From assembly GCA_011800805.1 (NCBI GenBank), contig MPNW01000004.1, forward strand, positions 204,858 to 268,857: 64,000 nucleotides of DNA, written 5' to 3'. The translations under genes were made by a program, and so were the position numbers. The notes below the pieces were generated by a model. The model was given only the letters and a program-made list of their open reading frames with translations, had not been told where the DNA came from and searched no databases. This stretch comes from Hirudo medicinalis. Taxonomy: Eukaryota; Annelida; Clitellata; Hirudinida; Hirudinidae. How positions within the stretch are numbered: position 1 is the stretch's first letter; every line of letters begins with the position of its first letter. Of the stretch, positions 37,880 through 50,285 are shown one piece after another.

Positions 37880-40800
37880 TCAGGTCATTTGGTTCATGAT
37901 CCATCGATTGACTCTCTCCAACCTGAACCTTGTTTCCGGATCGACCTCGTTGGCATTGTTTCCTTGACCTAACCTACTTTCGCAGGATTCTTTTACCAAT
38001 GGATTGGGAGGATTTGCTTTCCTGGATTGTGTGCATGGACACTTTTTCTCATTTTTATCTTCGCTGCCATGGAGATGATGGTGATGAATGTTGTGGTGGC
38101 ACCTTTGCACTGGTCTTTGAGATTCCTGACCTGGATTATTCTGCTCATTGCAGACGACATCTGCCTGCTCACAGACTTCGTCCTCCAACAGAGGCGAATA
38201 CAATGCACCAGAAGTCTTGAAAGGATTATCCTTGTACAAATCATCGAGCATGGTGGCTGAGGTATGTTGATTGGTTGAGTTATGAACGGCTCTGCCCAAT
38301 GATCCCGAGTCGCAGGAAGTTTTGTCGTTGCAACCATCGCGACGTGAAGGTAAATGGCGATGAAGGGAGCTTGGGGTCGAGCCTTGCTGTACGCCTTCAT
38401 TTCTGTGGTTATGAATGTGATGATGGTGGTGTTGACAAATAACAGATGAAGAACCAGCTGACGACGAGAAGTTTGAAGGGTGAAGATGTTGGTTTGAAGA
38501 TGCGCAGGTGAGAGTGGAGGCAGAGCCAGAGGCATTGCAGGTACTGATGATGCCACTGGCATTGGTGCTTCCGGACTGCTTCAAGGGAGGGCCGGTGAAG
38601 GACCACGGTGCATCCAGAAACTCTGGCAGGATGGAAACATCGGCTCTCTTGATGGATCGGATTTCCAAGTACCTCTGGAAAAGAGAGCGGAGAGTTGGCG
38701 TGAACCTTGACCAATGTTCGGGCACTACTGGTGTTCGCCTCGACTGCCACCTTGCAAAACTGGTGAATTAAAAGAAAGCATTGATTGTGACAGCGATAAT
38801 GTTTGAAGTGACAGCACACAAGAATTCCTTGTAGTAATTGCAATGCATGGCATGAGTGCCTGCCATTTGAAGTTGAAATACTATGGCAATGTTAGTGACG
38901 ATAGTCATTTGTGTTGTGAAAAACACCAAGTTGTTGAGAGTCGATGATTATGATGCGACCGGACGATTAAAAAGGAGAGTAACAACTGAGGAACGAAAAA
39001 GAATCGTGACTGATCGTTCAGTCAATCTGCTGTTAAAATATAATGATAAAGAATTTGCTGGTGCTGATAAGGATTATTGGTTGGGATAGACAGATAAAAG
39101 TCTGACAAAGATTAGAAACTGTGCAACTTAGCCAACAGTTTGCGCACAATTTGAGAACCGATGTTCGACTTTATCAGGAGTATTCATCAGAACGAGTGGA
39201 ATGTGGTGACTTAGGTGCTGCACGTGATAACGCAGTGCATGTGTGCATGGATGAATGAATGCTTGATCATGTCTGATTGGTATATTAAGTAAATGCATAG
39301 TCAGTAGTAGCACTTTTTGAGGCCATCAATGTAAATCAATAAAATAAACGCTTAGCATTGAAATGGACAAACGTTGCCAAAACTACTTAATAAGATATCG
39401 CTTATTGTAGATAACTCATTATTCTTACAATCAACGAACCGATGAATAAGAGTTTGTCAATCAATCAAAAGTTTACCAATCCAACCTCTGAAAAAGTGGA
39501 TCGGTGTTGATGTCAGCCAGTTGCCAAGGGAAGCTGCCAGTCATGAGGCAGAATATGACCACTCCCAGAGACCAAACATCGGCTGATCTTTCGACCCTGT
39601 AGTAGGCGTGGCGTACCAAGGAGCAAATCTCAGGAGGCGTGTAGGTCGTGCCGTCGCAGACTTTGCACACCATGGTACCCACCTTTCTGGCCACCCCAAA
39701 ATCACCCAGCTTAACCCTCGTCAACATCCTGTCTCCTTGGTCCTGTCAAATTGCCATCGGCAGAGTTATCTTCTTCGCCTTTATGGTCATCATCACCAAA
39801 TACGACATATCATTCAAACATATCCTCACAATCTGTTTAGCCCAAACATGTACGTACTTGGAAGACAAGAATGTTTTCTAATTTCAAATCCCGGTGCACC
39901 ACCTGCCTGGAATGAATGAACTCCACGGCTCCTGTCACCTGTCTCACCACGGACTTCACGGCCACTTCTGGCAGTCCGACTCTCGGTGGAACGGACCTAA
40001 GTAGATCACTCATGGGTGCGTATTCCTGGACCAAGACGTACCAAGACCTCGTTATGTAGGCCACTGGTGACGTCTCGAGAACGCAGGGATGCCCGGAAAA
40101 CTGCCTACCGTAGCGAAATTCAAGACAAAAGTCCTCGATCTTCGTCCTGTCCTTTGGCAGTTTCTTGAGGGCCACTTTGCGCTGGTCTCTGAGTCTCACG
40201 GCCAGGAATACGCTGCCAAACGTACCGCTGCCGATCTTCCTGACGATGGAGAATCTCTCGGTGAGGTTGGACACATAGCAGATCCTCTCTTCGCTATCGC
40301 AAGCTTCTCCTGCTGGAATTTGGACCTCATTCCCCAAATCTCGTCTGCACGGCTGATGGTCAGTCTCGTCTTTTCTCTTCTTCTTGTTGACGCAACTCGT
40401 AACCTTGTGATCCTGGTGGTTGACGTCGCTAGCAAGTTGTTGGTAAGCGTTTTCCTTGTCGTTGTCGTTGTTGAAATCGTCGTCGTCGTCGTCGTCATCG
40501 AAAAATCCCGCAAAGCACCTTGCTTCGTCTTGTTTCGATTTCGACTTTTCAGTCGTTGGAAATTTGACGGGCTTCGAAGTCGGAGTCGAAGGAATTGTTG
40601 AGGGCGTGGGCTTTCCCCTCTCGTGACCTTTATTTTGATCTTGATTCGACCTCATGTCAAGGTCAACGTAATGATTGGACGACTGGCATCCGTTTTTGGT
40701 TGATAGACTGGAATTTTTGCACATTCTATTCAAATTACTTTTATTTTTAGGCGGCAACCTGGCCCCTGATTCGTTGTCATTTTCGGCTCTGTTATTAGAA

Positions 40801-40895
40801 CAGGTTATGAAGTCGAGAGCTGATTGGCTGTTGCAACTATCCTCGCCCACTGGACTCTCAGATCTGAACTTGCCGCACAGGACTAACTTTTCCAT
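37880..40895 (-). CDS. SBK1: Serine/threonine kinase, SBK (SH3-binding kinase) family, 3 exons
   Basis: Exons (minus): 40895-39858, 39742-39486, 38759-37880; 2175 nt, 724 aa, phases consistent. The kinase domain lies centrally (about 215-500) and is complete: Gly-rich loop IGSGTFGSVFLAV, Lys in VALKKLP, catalytic loop HRDLKLEN (D336), DFG at 360-362, SADVWSLGVVIFCLMTGSFPW, and FARWQ followed by PEHWSRFTPTLRSLFQR. The FARWQ region and the short activation loop match SBK1/2/3, a poorly studied kinase group. The usual APE motif reads TPPE (GTTYTPPEIC). Unusual for the family are a 200-residue N-terminal extension with a poly-Asp/Asn run and a 240-residue C-terminal tail rich in His and Ser; vertebrate SBKs are about 350-425 aa. 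ATG 40895 is the first in-frame Met of the long exon. Confidence 0.88.
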
Positions 40896-41062
40896 GTTTA
40901 AAAGTGAACTACTACCTTAAAAATACTTTTTTCAAGATTTATCGGTAGATGGCTCGTTTTCATCGCTTCAAGGTCGACATTATCTATCTCCTTGGTCTTT
41001 GTTGGCAAGTTCTTTGTTCTCCGGGAGGTTACTAGAGTGTTCATTCAATGAATTAAGAAGCA

Positions 41063-41128
41063 TTGATGATGATGATGGTGATGATAGTGATGACGGCGAG
41101 GACGACGACGACGATGATGATGATGATA
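41063..41128. repeat. (GAT/GAC)n triplet repeat
   Basis: Imperfect GAT and GAC triplets just upstream of the SBK kinase start; produces Asp-rich and Ser-rich artefact frames on the two strands. Confidence 0.85.
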
Positions 41129-41348
41129 CAAAAACATGTGCGATATCATCACGATATGAAAATATCATTACTGATAGGTTGTGAATTTTGATAAACGAAC
41201 TATTTAAAAGTTATGACTACTACTAACATTAATATTTTTTAGCGCTAACAATTATGGCCTTTATACTTTCTATTGTTATAATTTTATAATTGTAATAATA
41301 AAAAAACAACTAATGTTGGTGAGTGAAAGAGCGAGTAGATGGGTTCCG

Positions 41349-41525
41349 ATGAATTTAATTTTTAACTTTTTGCTTATTTATTGTTTTGTTTTCACCGAGC
41401 CTACAGACTCAACAACTGCCTTCATGCAGACCTGCAAAAACAGAAACGATCGAGATAATGAAAAGGGAGGAGAGAGGGTTCAACGGAGGTTGAAAGAATA
41501 TTTGGGAAAAAACTTTATTTCATGA
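41349..41525 (+). CDS. Weak candidate: short secreted peptide precursor
   Basis: A 58-codon frame from ATG 41349 opens with a signal-like hydrophobic core (MNLIFNFLLIYCFVF) followed by a polar, charged stretch with one Cys and an Arg-Arg pair. No family recognised and no support from splicing or neighbours. It may be a chance frame in AT-rich DNA. Confidence 0.2.
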   Translation: MNLIFNFLLIYCFVFTEPTDSTTAFMQTCKNRNDRDNEKGGERVQRRLKEYLGKNFIS

Positions 41526-44500
41526 AATCATAAAATGGATTTAAAAAATTGAATAGCTGGATTGAATAGACCGGCTGGTTGTAATGATGAAAGCGGCGAT
41601 GAAGCCACTAAAGTAAATAATAAATAATCCTGGTGATTGTCTTGTTACACAAAGAGCCGTTGACCGGCGCAGATAACGGAGGAAAGTCTGCCTTCAATCA
41701 AAATGTGAAAGCGAGTTCTTAGCTGTTGTCTAACGCTATCACAATCATCATCATCATGATCATCACTACAAATATCATTATCATAATCGATGTTTCCTAA
41801 TCCAGCGATGTAAATCAACTTTCATGTTATTTCAAGTTTGCAAGTGTTTTGTGCAACGCATATCCCGAGCTGGATCATTTGTATGAACACGTCAGTTTCA
41901 AAGAAAAGATGATTGTATGATGTAAGATTTTAGCAGTTTCTTGTAATTAAATAAACAATATCTTAATGAAAAAAAAATGTTTATTGTACAATAAATTCGC
42001 AGTCAGTAATAATGGTAACGTTATGGGAATCAAATTTGTACATTTTTAAATTTTCAATTTAGGTTATATTAAGTTATAATCACCACCACTACCGCAACGA
42101 AACAAAACCACTTCCATCCATTAGACGTCATAAACCTTGCTCTAAAAATAAACATGTGGTTTTTTAATTAGGACCAAGTTAATATTTCCAAGTCATTTTT
42201 GCATGCCTGATTTTGGTGTAAGAAACTAATACATCTCTACGTAGATCCATGAATATTCACGATTTTCTTCATGATATTAACTACATCGTGTGAATGGTGT
42301 TGTGCTAGTTGTTAACCAAATAATATTTACATCCAAGTTGTGCTTTCATGATGCCATCGTCGAAACAATGCGAGAATTTTCAAATAACTTGAACTTAAAC
42401 TTAGTTTGTTTTCACATGGTTCCCTCTAACTTTTCAAATTCTATCGCAAATTAATTACAGATTATCTTCTAAAGTGTAACAATTATAAAGTTTTAAAAAA
42501 AGGAAAATTTACCTTCTTCGACAAATCAACACATTCCATTGAAATTAAGGATCTGGATCCGCAAAGAAAATTAAGAATATCACGGAGACTTAATTTCTTG
42601 TTGTTGTTAGATTGCCATTAAAATCAACACGACTTAATTAAACAATATAAGTTCGCGTGTTTCACATGGAAATCGGCAACAATAAATGCACGTTCAAGAT
42701 GTGCATCGTAACCTTCGTCGGATGCGAAAAGCAAAAAACAAGCGAAAACTTTTTGGCTCGGAGTATTTGAGGGCTGTTTGAGCTAAAAAGCAAGAGCCGT
42801 ACACAGCAACTTCCATCGGTACAATAACAGAAATCACTTCTGCCAGTGGTTTTGGGTTAGAGATGATCATTTGTGGTCAAATCGTATGGGGATGCTAACT
42901 TCAGAACCACAGGTTCCAATCCTTGGGAAAGTGCTCTCTAATTTGCCGATATCGTTACTATCAACGGATATTATTATTATTGTTATCATCATCGTCATCA
43001 ATCGTTATTATTACTATTACGTTGCTTTCAATTATTATATTATTATTGTTGCAATGGTGTCTGTTAAAGTGAATTTTTATTTAGCCGATCTTTTGAATGA
43101 TTCAAAATGTTTCTGCATAGGATGCGATGGAACTTTTTATTGTTGTAGATTAACGCCGTACATACAGCTATACGATTAGGACTGTGCTCTCGCAACCAGA
43201 TCACCTAGTCACATTTTAATCGCTCTACCTTGACCTTGACGGTTTAGGTTGGGTTACGAACACGGCATTAAGTGAGGTCCACTGATGCACTAAAGCTTCA
43301 CAAGACACCTCATCCAGTACGCGCTATAAAATTAAATCACTCTACGAATCACCTAGCATCTCAACAATTCTTTTTCATTTGGGTCTCTCAACTGATAGAA
43401 TAACTTTGGTAAGTTTTTGGTACCGGTAACAACAGGCTCCCGAATATGCGGACTAATTTGGATTTGCACACAGAACCAATAAGCAAACGAGACCCTCATT
43501 TGCAAGTTATATTAGCTTCTAACAAAATTTCAAGCCATCACAAAGGATATATTCAGTGTACTTCTAAAGTTTGATGACCATACTCTGCCATTGCTCTGTG
43601 CAGATAAAAAAATGATCATGGAGCAAAAGAATTTCTCAAATTCAAAAAGATTCAATTCAACTCATATTCCCCAAAGCAAAATGTTTTTTTTGCCCGAATG
43701 ATTAATTCCTACCCTGGGTTGCAATCTCTACCAAGCAATCTCTACCTCGAACAAAAGTAGAATACTTTCAGGTTTCATTTCAAGTTAACAAAATGTCACA
43801 TTCATGGTCTAATAACATACGAGCAAGTTTACAGCTACGAATGATAACTTAAAATAATAAACCACAAAAATCAAAATTAAAAAAATACAAAAATATTGTC
43901 ACGTTAATCAAATTATTGCCACCTGAAGTCACCAACTCAAAGCATGAATATTCATCAGCCAATAATTATATCAGTTATATATTAATTACCAAAAAGACTA
44001 CACACTGCCAACAACCCAAGACATTGAGATAACTTCTGCACAAACGAAGGGGTCATCAGATTTAAAAATTAAAACAGATTCAAGGCAATCAACAAACAGT
44101 TGACTATCAAAATAATAACAATCAATGTTGTGATCTAAGTGACATTAAATCAACTGAAAACATTAAAATGCAACTGACATTTTAGCTAATATCATGGTAT
44201 GTCAATCGATATCTGTAAAACTAAAAACTTACTCAGTGTATTCCAGCTCTGTCATGATAAGAAGTGACTGCACTTTACTGTGAACTAACATGCATAATAA
44301 TGTTGTAACCATGACATAACTAAGTAAACAATCCATTCCCTGATGAACAACAAATAACAAAACATTTGTGATTATAAATTTTGAGATAATGTATAACAAC
44401 TCTGAAATAGTAATTTGAACCTGTAATTGCAAAAATGCAAAGCCATCAACAAGTCCCACAGACAGCAAAAGAAATTGGAAACAAACAGAAACAAAAAGCC

Positions 44501-44823
44501 CTCCAATATATTTCCTGATATTTCAGAGGGAATTCTTCACAAATGCACAATGACATTATTTAAAAGCACAAATACACAGAAAAGCCCCAGATAAACGATA
44601 TTCGTTCAGAGTCTTGCTACTTTGCAGTCGGAGTTGTTGGAGTTCATGTTGCAGGAATTATTCATCACCTACAAATAAAAAAAGAAAAATTTCCAAAGTT
44701 TGAAATACTTGCATCAAATCTAAGCCCATTTTCTTCCATATCCCATAAGTCACCATATAAATATGAAGACAACAATATGCAATATTCGAAGGAAATTTAA
44801 AATTTGGCAATTTTTTTTATTGA

Positions 44824-45612
44824 TTACAATTCACAAACCAGTGACACATCTGAAGCATTGGCTTCATTATTTTCTGGGCTTTTTTGTTGTGGCCAAAATA
44901 TGAACATGACGAGAAGTATAGCCACGAATGAGATGCTCATGAAAACTGGTACTCCAATATTTACCCAACTAGGCCAGCACTCACTCTTTCCACTGTCTTC
45001 CCCATAGCAGTCCGGCATCTTTTCCGTCATCGAATTCTGATAAATAATTCAGAAGGTCAGGACTACTAAACGTCGATCATTTCTGAGCAATATAATAAAT
45101 AAGAGATAAATCCCGATGAAACTGTTTCAAGTAAAACGTCTATAAGTAATTAATAGAAATACTTTTCAGGATGGAATCCAAAATATATTAAATTATTAAG
45201 TCCAGTAATTAAAATACTGAGTTTACTTCGCCGCAACTCCTAGACAAACGTGCTCAGAAAAATATGCGCCGCGAACGGAGGCTCAGTACCTAGATACTCT
45301 CTTATCGTAATCTAAACTTTTTCAAGCCTTTACTTGAAATATATTCGAATATTTGAAGGTTTTTTAAATAAAAGGTCGCACAATTAATTATTAAGCAATT
45401 TAAAAAAAATTTCCATCAATCTAAAAGGTTTTTTCATCTAATAAAAAAAGTCGAGAAGTATTCCACCAGAGAGAGTTTTCAACACAATTATGTCCTCACT
45501 TTAACGTGTGATTCCTGCTTAGCTCAGAATAGCAAGTAGCACGCCATCAACATATCCTAATAAACGGAGAGTACCCAACCTGCACTTCCTCCACGTAAAT
45601 TTCTCCATACAT
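44824..45612 (-). CDS. Small single-pass membrane protein, 2 exons, family unknown
   Basis: Exons (minus): 45612-45580 (MYGEIYVEEVQ) and 45036-44824; 246 nt, 81 aa, phase 0 join with donor GTTGGG and acceptor TTTATCAG. An N-terminal polar, Cys-containing segment (CYGEDSGKSECWP) precedes one hydrophobic helix (VFMSISFVAILLVMFIFW). A short Asn/Glu-rich tail ends in CEL. The layout resembles small integral membrane proteins, but I recognise no family. The first exon is tentative; the second alone gives a 69-aa product from the ATG at 45030. Confidence 0.5.
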
Positions 45613-46550
45613 CCTCAAAGTTCAGAGCGGTCTTACGTCGAAGCTATCCACACATAAAACCTAAATTATTAAAGGCCGAAATAAGAAATCCGGGTAACGT
45701 TTATTTTCAATAGAAGTGGACTCGACTTTGACCAGCAGAGTATACACTTCAAAGCCATTTTATGTATATAGTTATTGACATCACTCAATAGAGTATAGAC
45801 AAATAAATACAATCCACAGAAGTGACAAAGGTTACAAACATTTAAAGGCTTTGTAAATCCAGAAAAATTGTGGAATGGGTAAGTTGTGTCCAACTCAATA
45901 GTAAAAAAAACAGATCAAAGAAAGCTTCAGAAAAAGAGACAAAGTCTTGTTCTTCAAAAGAAAACAGACATCAATAAATTGGAAAATTATTGATCAATAT
46001 TACTTTACCATAAGTCCTTGAGAAAATACATTCATAAAATTTCTATCAAAACTAATACTTCAAAAAAATTGGAGAAGCTCATTTGAAAAACCAAATATAA
46101 ACAGAAGGCTATCACACAAAGGAACAAAATCAATGTTGACTGTGATGTAACACAACAGGGATTTTATATCCCCAAACTATGCATCATTTAAGTATAAATC
46201 AATAATACCACTTTCAATGTCAGAAATTTTGGTAAAGTAAACAACCTTCTCAATGTGTGACCAGAAATAAACAATAATCTGTCAATAGCTATGGGTTGAT
46301 AATAATTAATTGTATTCGTGACAGGTTTCGTGAAATGTGCCTTAAAAACAAGTAGCAAATTCACACAAATTAACTGGAGAAAAATACAGAAGCACATGAC
46401 ACATGACTTATAAAAGACACATGTTATGTTGCATGTTGAATGAAAAACTTGAAAACTAGAAACCATCCAGATTCCATTCTTTGAAACAAAATACATTTAA
46501 AAAATAACCACTTTATGCAAATGACAGAAACATGGGCAATTCAATGCACC
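45613..46550. other. Intergenic region, no gene seen
   Basis: AT-rich; short minus-strand frames at 45669-45893 and 46188-46496 lack coding character. Likely 3' flank of the small gene ending at 46551. Confidence 0.5.
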
Positions 46551-47173
46551 TCATCCAGATATTTCAGAAGATGTTGATTCTTCTTGCAAATCAATGCAAA
46601 CTTTATCACCTGGTTTAAATTTGTTAATTTCCTTCAAATATCTTTCAATAGCAGGGCTTATTACCTGGACATCATAAAGAAGCAAATTTAATCATTTAAT
46701 CTTTCTATTATTTAAATCATTTAACAGATATCCAAGGTTTACTTCTGTTGTCAAATATATGTCCAGAAATACAAGGGCCCTTTCATTCTTTTCCTCCAAT
46801 GATGCATTTTTAGGCAAGTCCCAGAACTACAATGTGTCACATGAAGTTATAATTGTGAAATAAATTATTATAAAAAAGCATTTATTGGAGTGTACGCACC
46901 GAAGGCTCGAGTATTTCTGGTAAATCATAATTTTTGAGAACCGAATATAAATCTGGCTCCTCATTTAACTACAAATGATTTTTAAGTAAATATCACGAGT
47001 CTTGGTTGTTAAACGTAAGCATTGTATAGAGATTGAATCATCGGCATTACAAAACTGCCACATACGCTACTCCTCCTAATCTGTATGAAGGATCTGACAC
47101 AAGACAGGATGCCGCCCATGATATAATCCTCGGTGGACCTTAATAACTTCGGTAATTCAATAATGACCATCAT
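46551..47173 (-). CDS. Unrecognised small gene, 4 exons
   Basis: Proposed exons (minus): 47173-47051, 46968-46900, 46826-46743, 46664-46551; 390 nt, 129 aa. All introns are phase 0 with plausible GT-AG sites (donors GTAATG, GTGCGT, GTAAAC). The product is acidic and probably soluble and helical: LNEEPDLYSVLKNYDLPEI, then LEEKNERALVFLDIYLTTEV and ISPAIERYLKEINKFKPGD. The last three exons look convincingly coding. The first exon is less certain because a second frame across 47051-47130 also reads well, and the open frame extends 5' without another ATG to a possible acceptor at 47220. The gene is head-to-head with FAM241B, about 300 bases apart. I do not recognise the family. Confidence 0.5.
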
Positions 47174-47472
47174 ATAGAAGTTGCATCTTACAGTTGAAAG
47201 GTAATCTTTTTCCAAATATCCTTTTGCTTAATCTATCTCAAATTCGTTAATTGAAAAAGTTGTTAAAATTGCGCTCCAGTTTTAATTTGTTTCATTTGTT
47301 GTTTAAATATTTGGATTAAATTTTTAAAAGCTATTTAATTATGGAACCTAAAATCGACAGTTGTATTTATTTACATCAGCATTGCTTACGGGACGTACGT
47401 TCAGTTTATAATCTACAATTATCTACTCGCTTAAAGATCTAGCGCTCCACCGGTTTAATAAATTTGGCGACA

Positions 47473-48220
47473 ATGAAAATTTTGGCAAACGGTGAAATTG
47501 TTGCAGACGACGATCCGAGAGTACAGCGAAGAGGTGCTGAAGGATACAATAGAGTGATCAACGTGAGCGGGAAAACATATTTATCATGGGACTAGCCTCT
47601 ATAAAGGATTTGGTGTAATGGAACAGAATCACCGTTCATCTTACTAAATGTGTCTGTCTCAAAACGAAAGTATTTGACATGTCCTAGAACTAACCTATAA
47701 AATTAAATTAATTTCTTTAAGTTGGCAAATATTCAAAACACATAACATCATTATGCAGCCTTCTGGACATCGGCAACAGAATATCAATACAACTCATAAC
47801 AACAACGAAGCAGTTGCTCATGGACCCGCAACCTCGATCTTCGACACTGTTGATCAAAGGCTTTCTTCAGCAGGAATGCCAACTTGGAACCTTGGACCAT
47901 ATCCAGTATCTCCAGTGGTGTCTGCAGGATTCCTGCTCTCATTCCTCATGATGGGATTCAGAGGACTGATGTTTTCAGGCCTTCTTTTCTTCGTTGTAAA
48001 CTACAGCCGAACTACAGGGGATAGGAATAGGCCAAACTCTTCATCTGGGTTTGGTGGTGAAATAAGATCTGACTCCTCAAACCACAGAACAGCTACTGGC
48101 AACATCAACCAAATGAGGACTCTGTCCAACTCTCAAAGTAATCAAGGAACAAGTGGGAACAGAAATCAGGATGACCCCAAGAAAAAGTATTTTACAGGAG
48201 CTGGGCACAGACTGTCCTGA
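47473..48220 (+). CDS. FAM241B: FAM241 family (DUF4605) membrane protein, 2 exons
   Basis: Exons: 47473-47562 and 47759-48220; 552 nt, 183 aa, phase 0 join. The N-terminal signature ILANGEIVADDDPRVQRR matches vertebrate FAM241B (ILANGEIVQDDDPRV). Exon 2 holds MPTWNLGPYPVSPVV followed by a hydrophobic segment (FLLSFLMMGFRGLMFSGLLFF), corresponding to the conserved single-pass region. Function of the family is poorly known; vertebrate work links it to lysosome homeostasis. A polar Ser/Asn-rich C-terminal tail of about 70 aa is longer than in vertebrates. Confidence 0.88.
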
Positions 48221-49320
48221 TTCCTTTTTGACATCCTCAAGAATTGAAATTCCTTGCACTTGTGAAGTATTCAATAAAATAACATTCATTGCAGTGATGA
48301 ATTAAATATTCAAGAAGCAAACTATTAACAAAGTCATTTCTGCCAGCTGCATTAGTAATTCTAGTCTGCTTCAGAAGGCTGCATTCCTGCAATAATGGTT
48401 GTGATGTACCACATTCACAACCCAGCTTGCATTGCCATGAGCACTCTGAGGCAGGACATAGTCAAAAGTGCCTGCAACGCCATATAAAATTAGCCAGAAC
48501 TTTTGCGGCTAAAAAGGCACCAAAGTGCAGCCTGCCAATCATTTTCTGATTCACAATCTAGATGGAGCAACTGTCTCACATTTCCTAGCATTATAAGTTT
48601 CATTATTGCTCAGACAACATTTTTGATTTGAAAGGTCATTTCAGCACACATTTAGGCTGACCAGTTTGTTCAACCCGTCAAAGACCCAGATGCCGGTTTG
48701 CCAGATTTCATGAAACTTTCAAACAAATCAATCCATGCCGAGCAATCCAAACTAAACGGACTCCCAAAATTTAACAAGTCACCCACCTTAGGTAATAATA
48801 AAATGGGTTTATTTATTAATGTAATGATAAATGTCCAATAACCAGATGCACTGATAAACCAAGAAACATGAACAATCAACTGTGAATAGTTTAACACAGT
48901 GACTACGACTGGCCTCCATGGCCAGAAATGCCACCGAGACTGCCAGAGACAACAGCAATTTACTGATCGCCTCCCTGCTGCAAATAAGAGCCAACCTGCC
49001 CATCGGTCTGCAAATCGCCATCCCTATACAGTCAATTACACAAAAGTATTAAAATAGGTCACTGCAGAGAGCAAACGGGTTATAAACAATGCAATAAAAA
49101 TAATAGTATCATTAGCTACTTAAGCAGCTTGCCATTGAACCAAAAAGATAAGCATGAGTCGACATTGTCTTCAAGTCAGTTGATGATGAGGATAATAACC
49201 TTTGGCTCACTGCAACATGCCAAGCATCACTGGCAGCTAACTAAAGACTCCCTCTAACAGCACCAACCTCCGCCCCTACACAACCTGCAAAATTATCATT
49301 GTTAAATTAATAATCACTCT
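48221..49320. other. Convergent 3' flank, FAM241B / SRSF2
   Basis: No protein gene supported. AATAAA for FAM241B at 48273-48278. The rest is likely the SRSF2 3' UTR, which in this family often carries regulated non-coding exons; I could not place any. Confidence 0.5.
48273..48278 (+). terminator. Candidate poly(A) signal of FAM241B
   Basis: AATAAA about 53 nt downstream of the FAM241B stop on the same strand. Confidence 0.55.
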
Positions 49321-50285
49321 CTAATCCTTATCACTATCTTCATGATGGCTTCCTCTTCTGCACGGCGATCTGCTTCTACTGCTTTCCCTGCTCGAGTGAC
49401 CCTCCTTGCTCATCGACCGACCAGCCTTCACAGCCTTGGCACCGTTTCTCCTCTTTAGGGAAGAATGACTCCCAGATGTGCTCCGCCTATCTTTGGATGG
49501 ACTCCTGGATTTGCTGCCTCTGTCCTTGGAGAGATTCCTGTGTTTTCGTCTTGAATGGCTCCTGTCTTTAGAAAGGCTTCTCGATCGATCCTCTCTTCTT
49601 CTGGAATCATTTCTTTCTTTGCTTGAGCTCTCTAAATTGTCTTTGGCATTTTTTGTTTTAGTTTTCTCATGGCTTCTATCTTTCCCTCTGCTTCTCTCTC
49701 TATTCTTTTCTTGGCTCCTGTCTCTACTTCTGCTGTGACATCTGGAATCCCTTCTATCTCTCTTTCTAGATGGCGATCTGCTGTCCCTTCTAGATGCACT
49801 CCTGGACCTGCTCCTAGATCTTCTCCGGCGATGAGACCTTGATCTTGAGCGAGTGTAAGATCTAAAAATAGTTAGAAATATAAACACAAAACAATCAAGA
49901 ATAGTTGTAATAACTAAAAATTCATTCACAAATCAAGCAATTACCTTCTGCGCCTGCGCGAATCTGAACCCCGATTCCTAAATGATGATAGCATGGGTCT
50001 CGGATGTTTGGCCAACTGCACTCTGAGCTCTCTCCCGTCAAGTGTTTTTCCATCCATAGCGTCAATAGCGTCCTCAGCATCCCTCTCGTCATAGTAACGA
50101 ACAAAAGCAAACCCGCGGCTCTCTTGGGTGTAGCGATCCCGAGGTATGTAGACATCGCCGACGTCGCCATATTTCTCAAAAACCCGTCTCAACGATTCGA
50201 CGGTAGTCCTAAAAGTAAGGTTATCAACTTTTAGAGAAACCATGCTGTCCGTGTCGGGAGGACCGGGCCTTCTACTGCGACTCAT
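49321..50285 (-). CDS. SRSF2: Serine/arginine-rich splicing factor 2 (SC35), 2 exons
   Basis: Exons (minus): 50285-49945 and 49861-49321; 882 nt, 293 aa, phase 2 join. Nuclear SR protein that binds exonic enhancers and promotes spliceosome assembly. One RRM lies at about residues 14-92 with RNP2 (LKVDNL) and RNP1 (RGFAFVRY), plus the family-typical [17 protein letters not shown]. It is followed by a long RS domain ([18 protein letters not shown] and similar). The RS tail is about 70 residues longer than in human SRSF2 (221 aa) and includes Lys/Glu-rich parts. The intron falls at the start of the RS domain. Confidence 0.95.

Larger units (their letters stand above)
40896..44823. other. Gene-poor intergenic region
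   Basis: About 3.9 kb, AT-rich. It holds a GAT/GAC triplet tract at 41063-41128 and one weak short-peptide candidate at 41349-41525. Hydrophobic frames near 42871-43179 and 44229-44468 are probably by-products of ATT-rich sequence. Nothing else seen. Confidence 0.5.

Noticed and set aside
38883..39089. 68-codon plus frame inside the SBK kinase intron
   Set aside because: Lies opposite the kinase intron between 38759 and 39486, no family resemblance.
40089..40601. 170-codon plus frame opposite the SBK kinase
   Set aside because: Antisense shadow of the kinase exon, including complement of its poly-Asp run.
42871..43179. 102-codon plus frame rich in Ile/Tyr/Val
   Set aside because: Its hydrophobicity comes from an ATT/TAT-rich tract; no protein character.
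44229..44468. Hydrophobic 79-codon minus frame beyond the small membrane gene
   Set aside because: Lies past the stop of the supported small gene and has no recognisable features.
49478..49738. Leu/Ser-rich plus frame opposite SRSF2
   Set aside because: Antisense of the RS repeat region; the SR protein on the minus strand is unambiguous.
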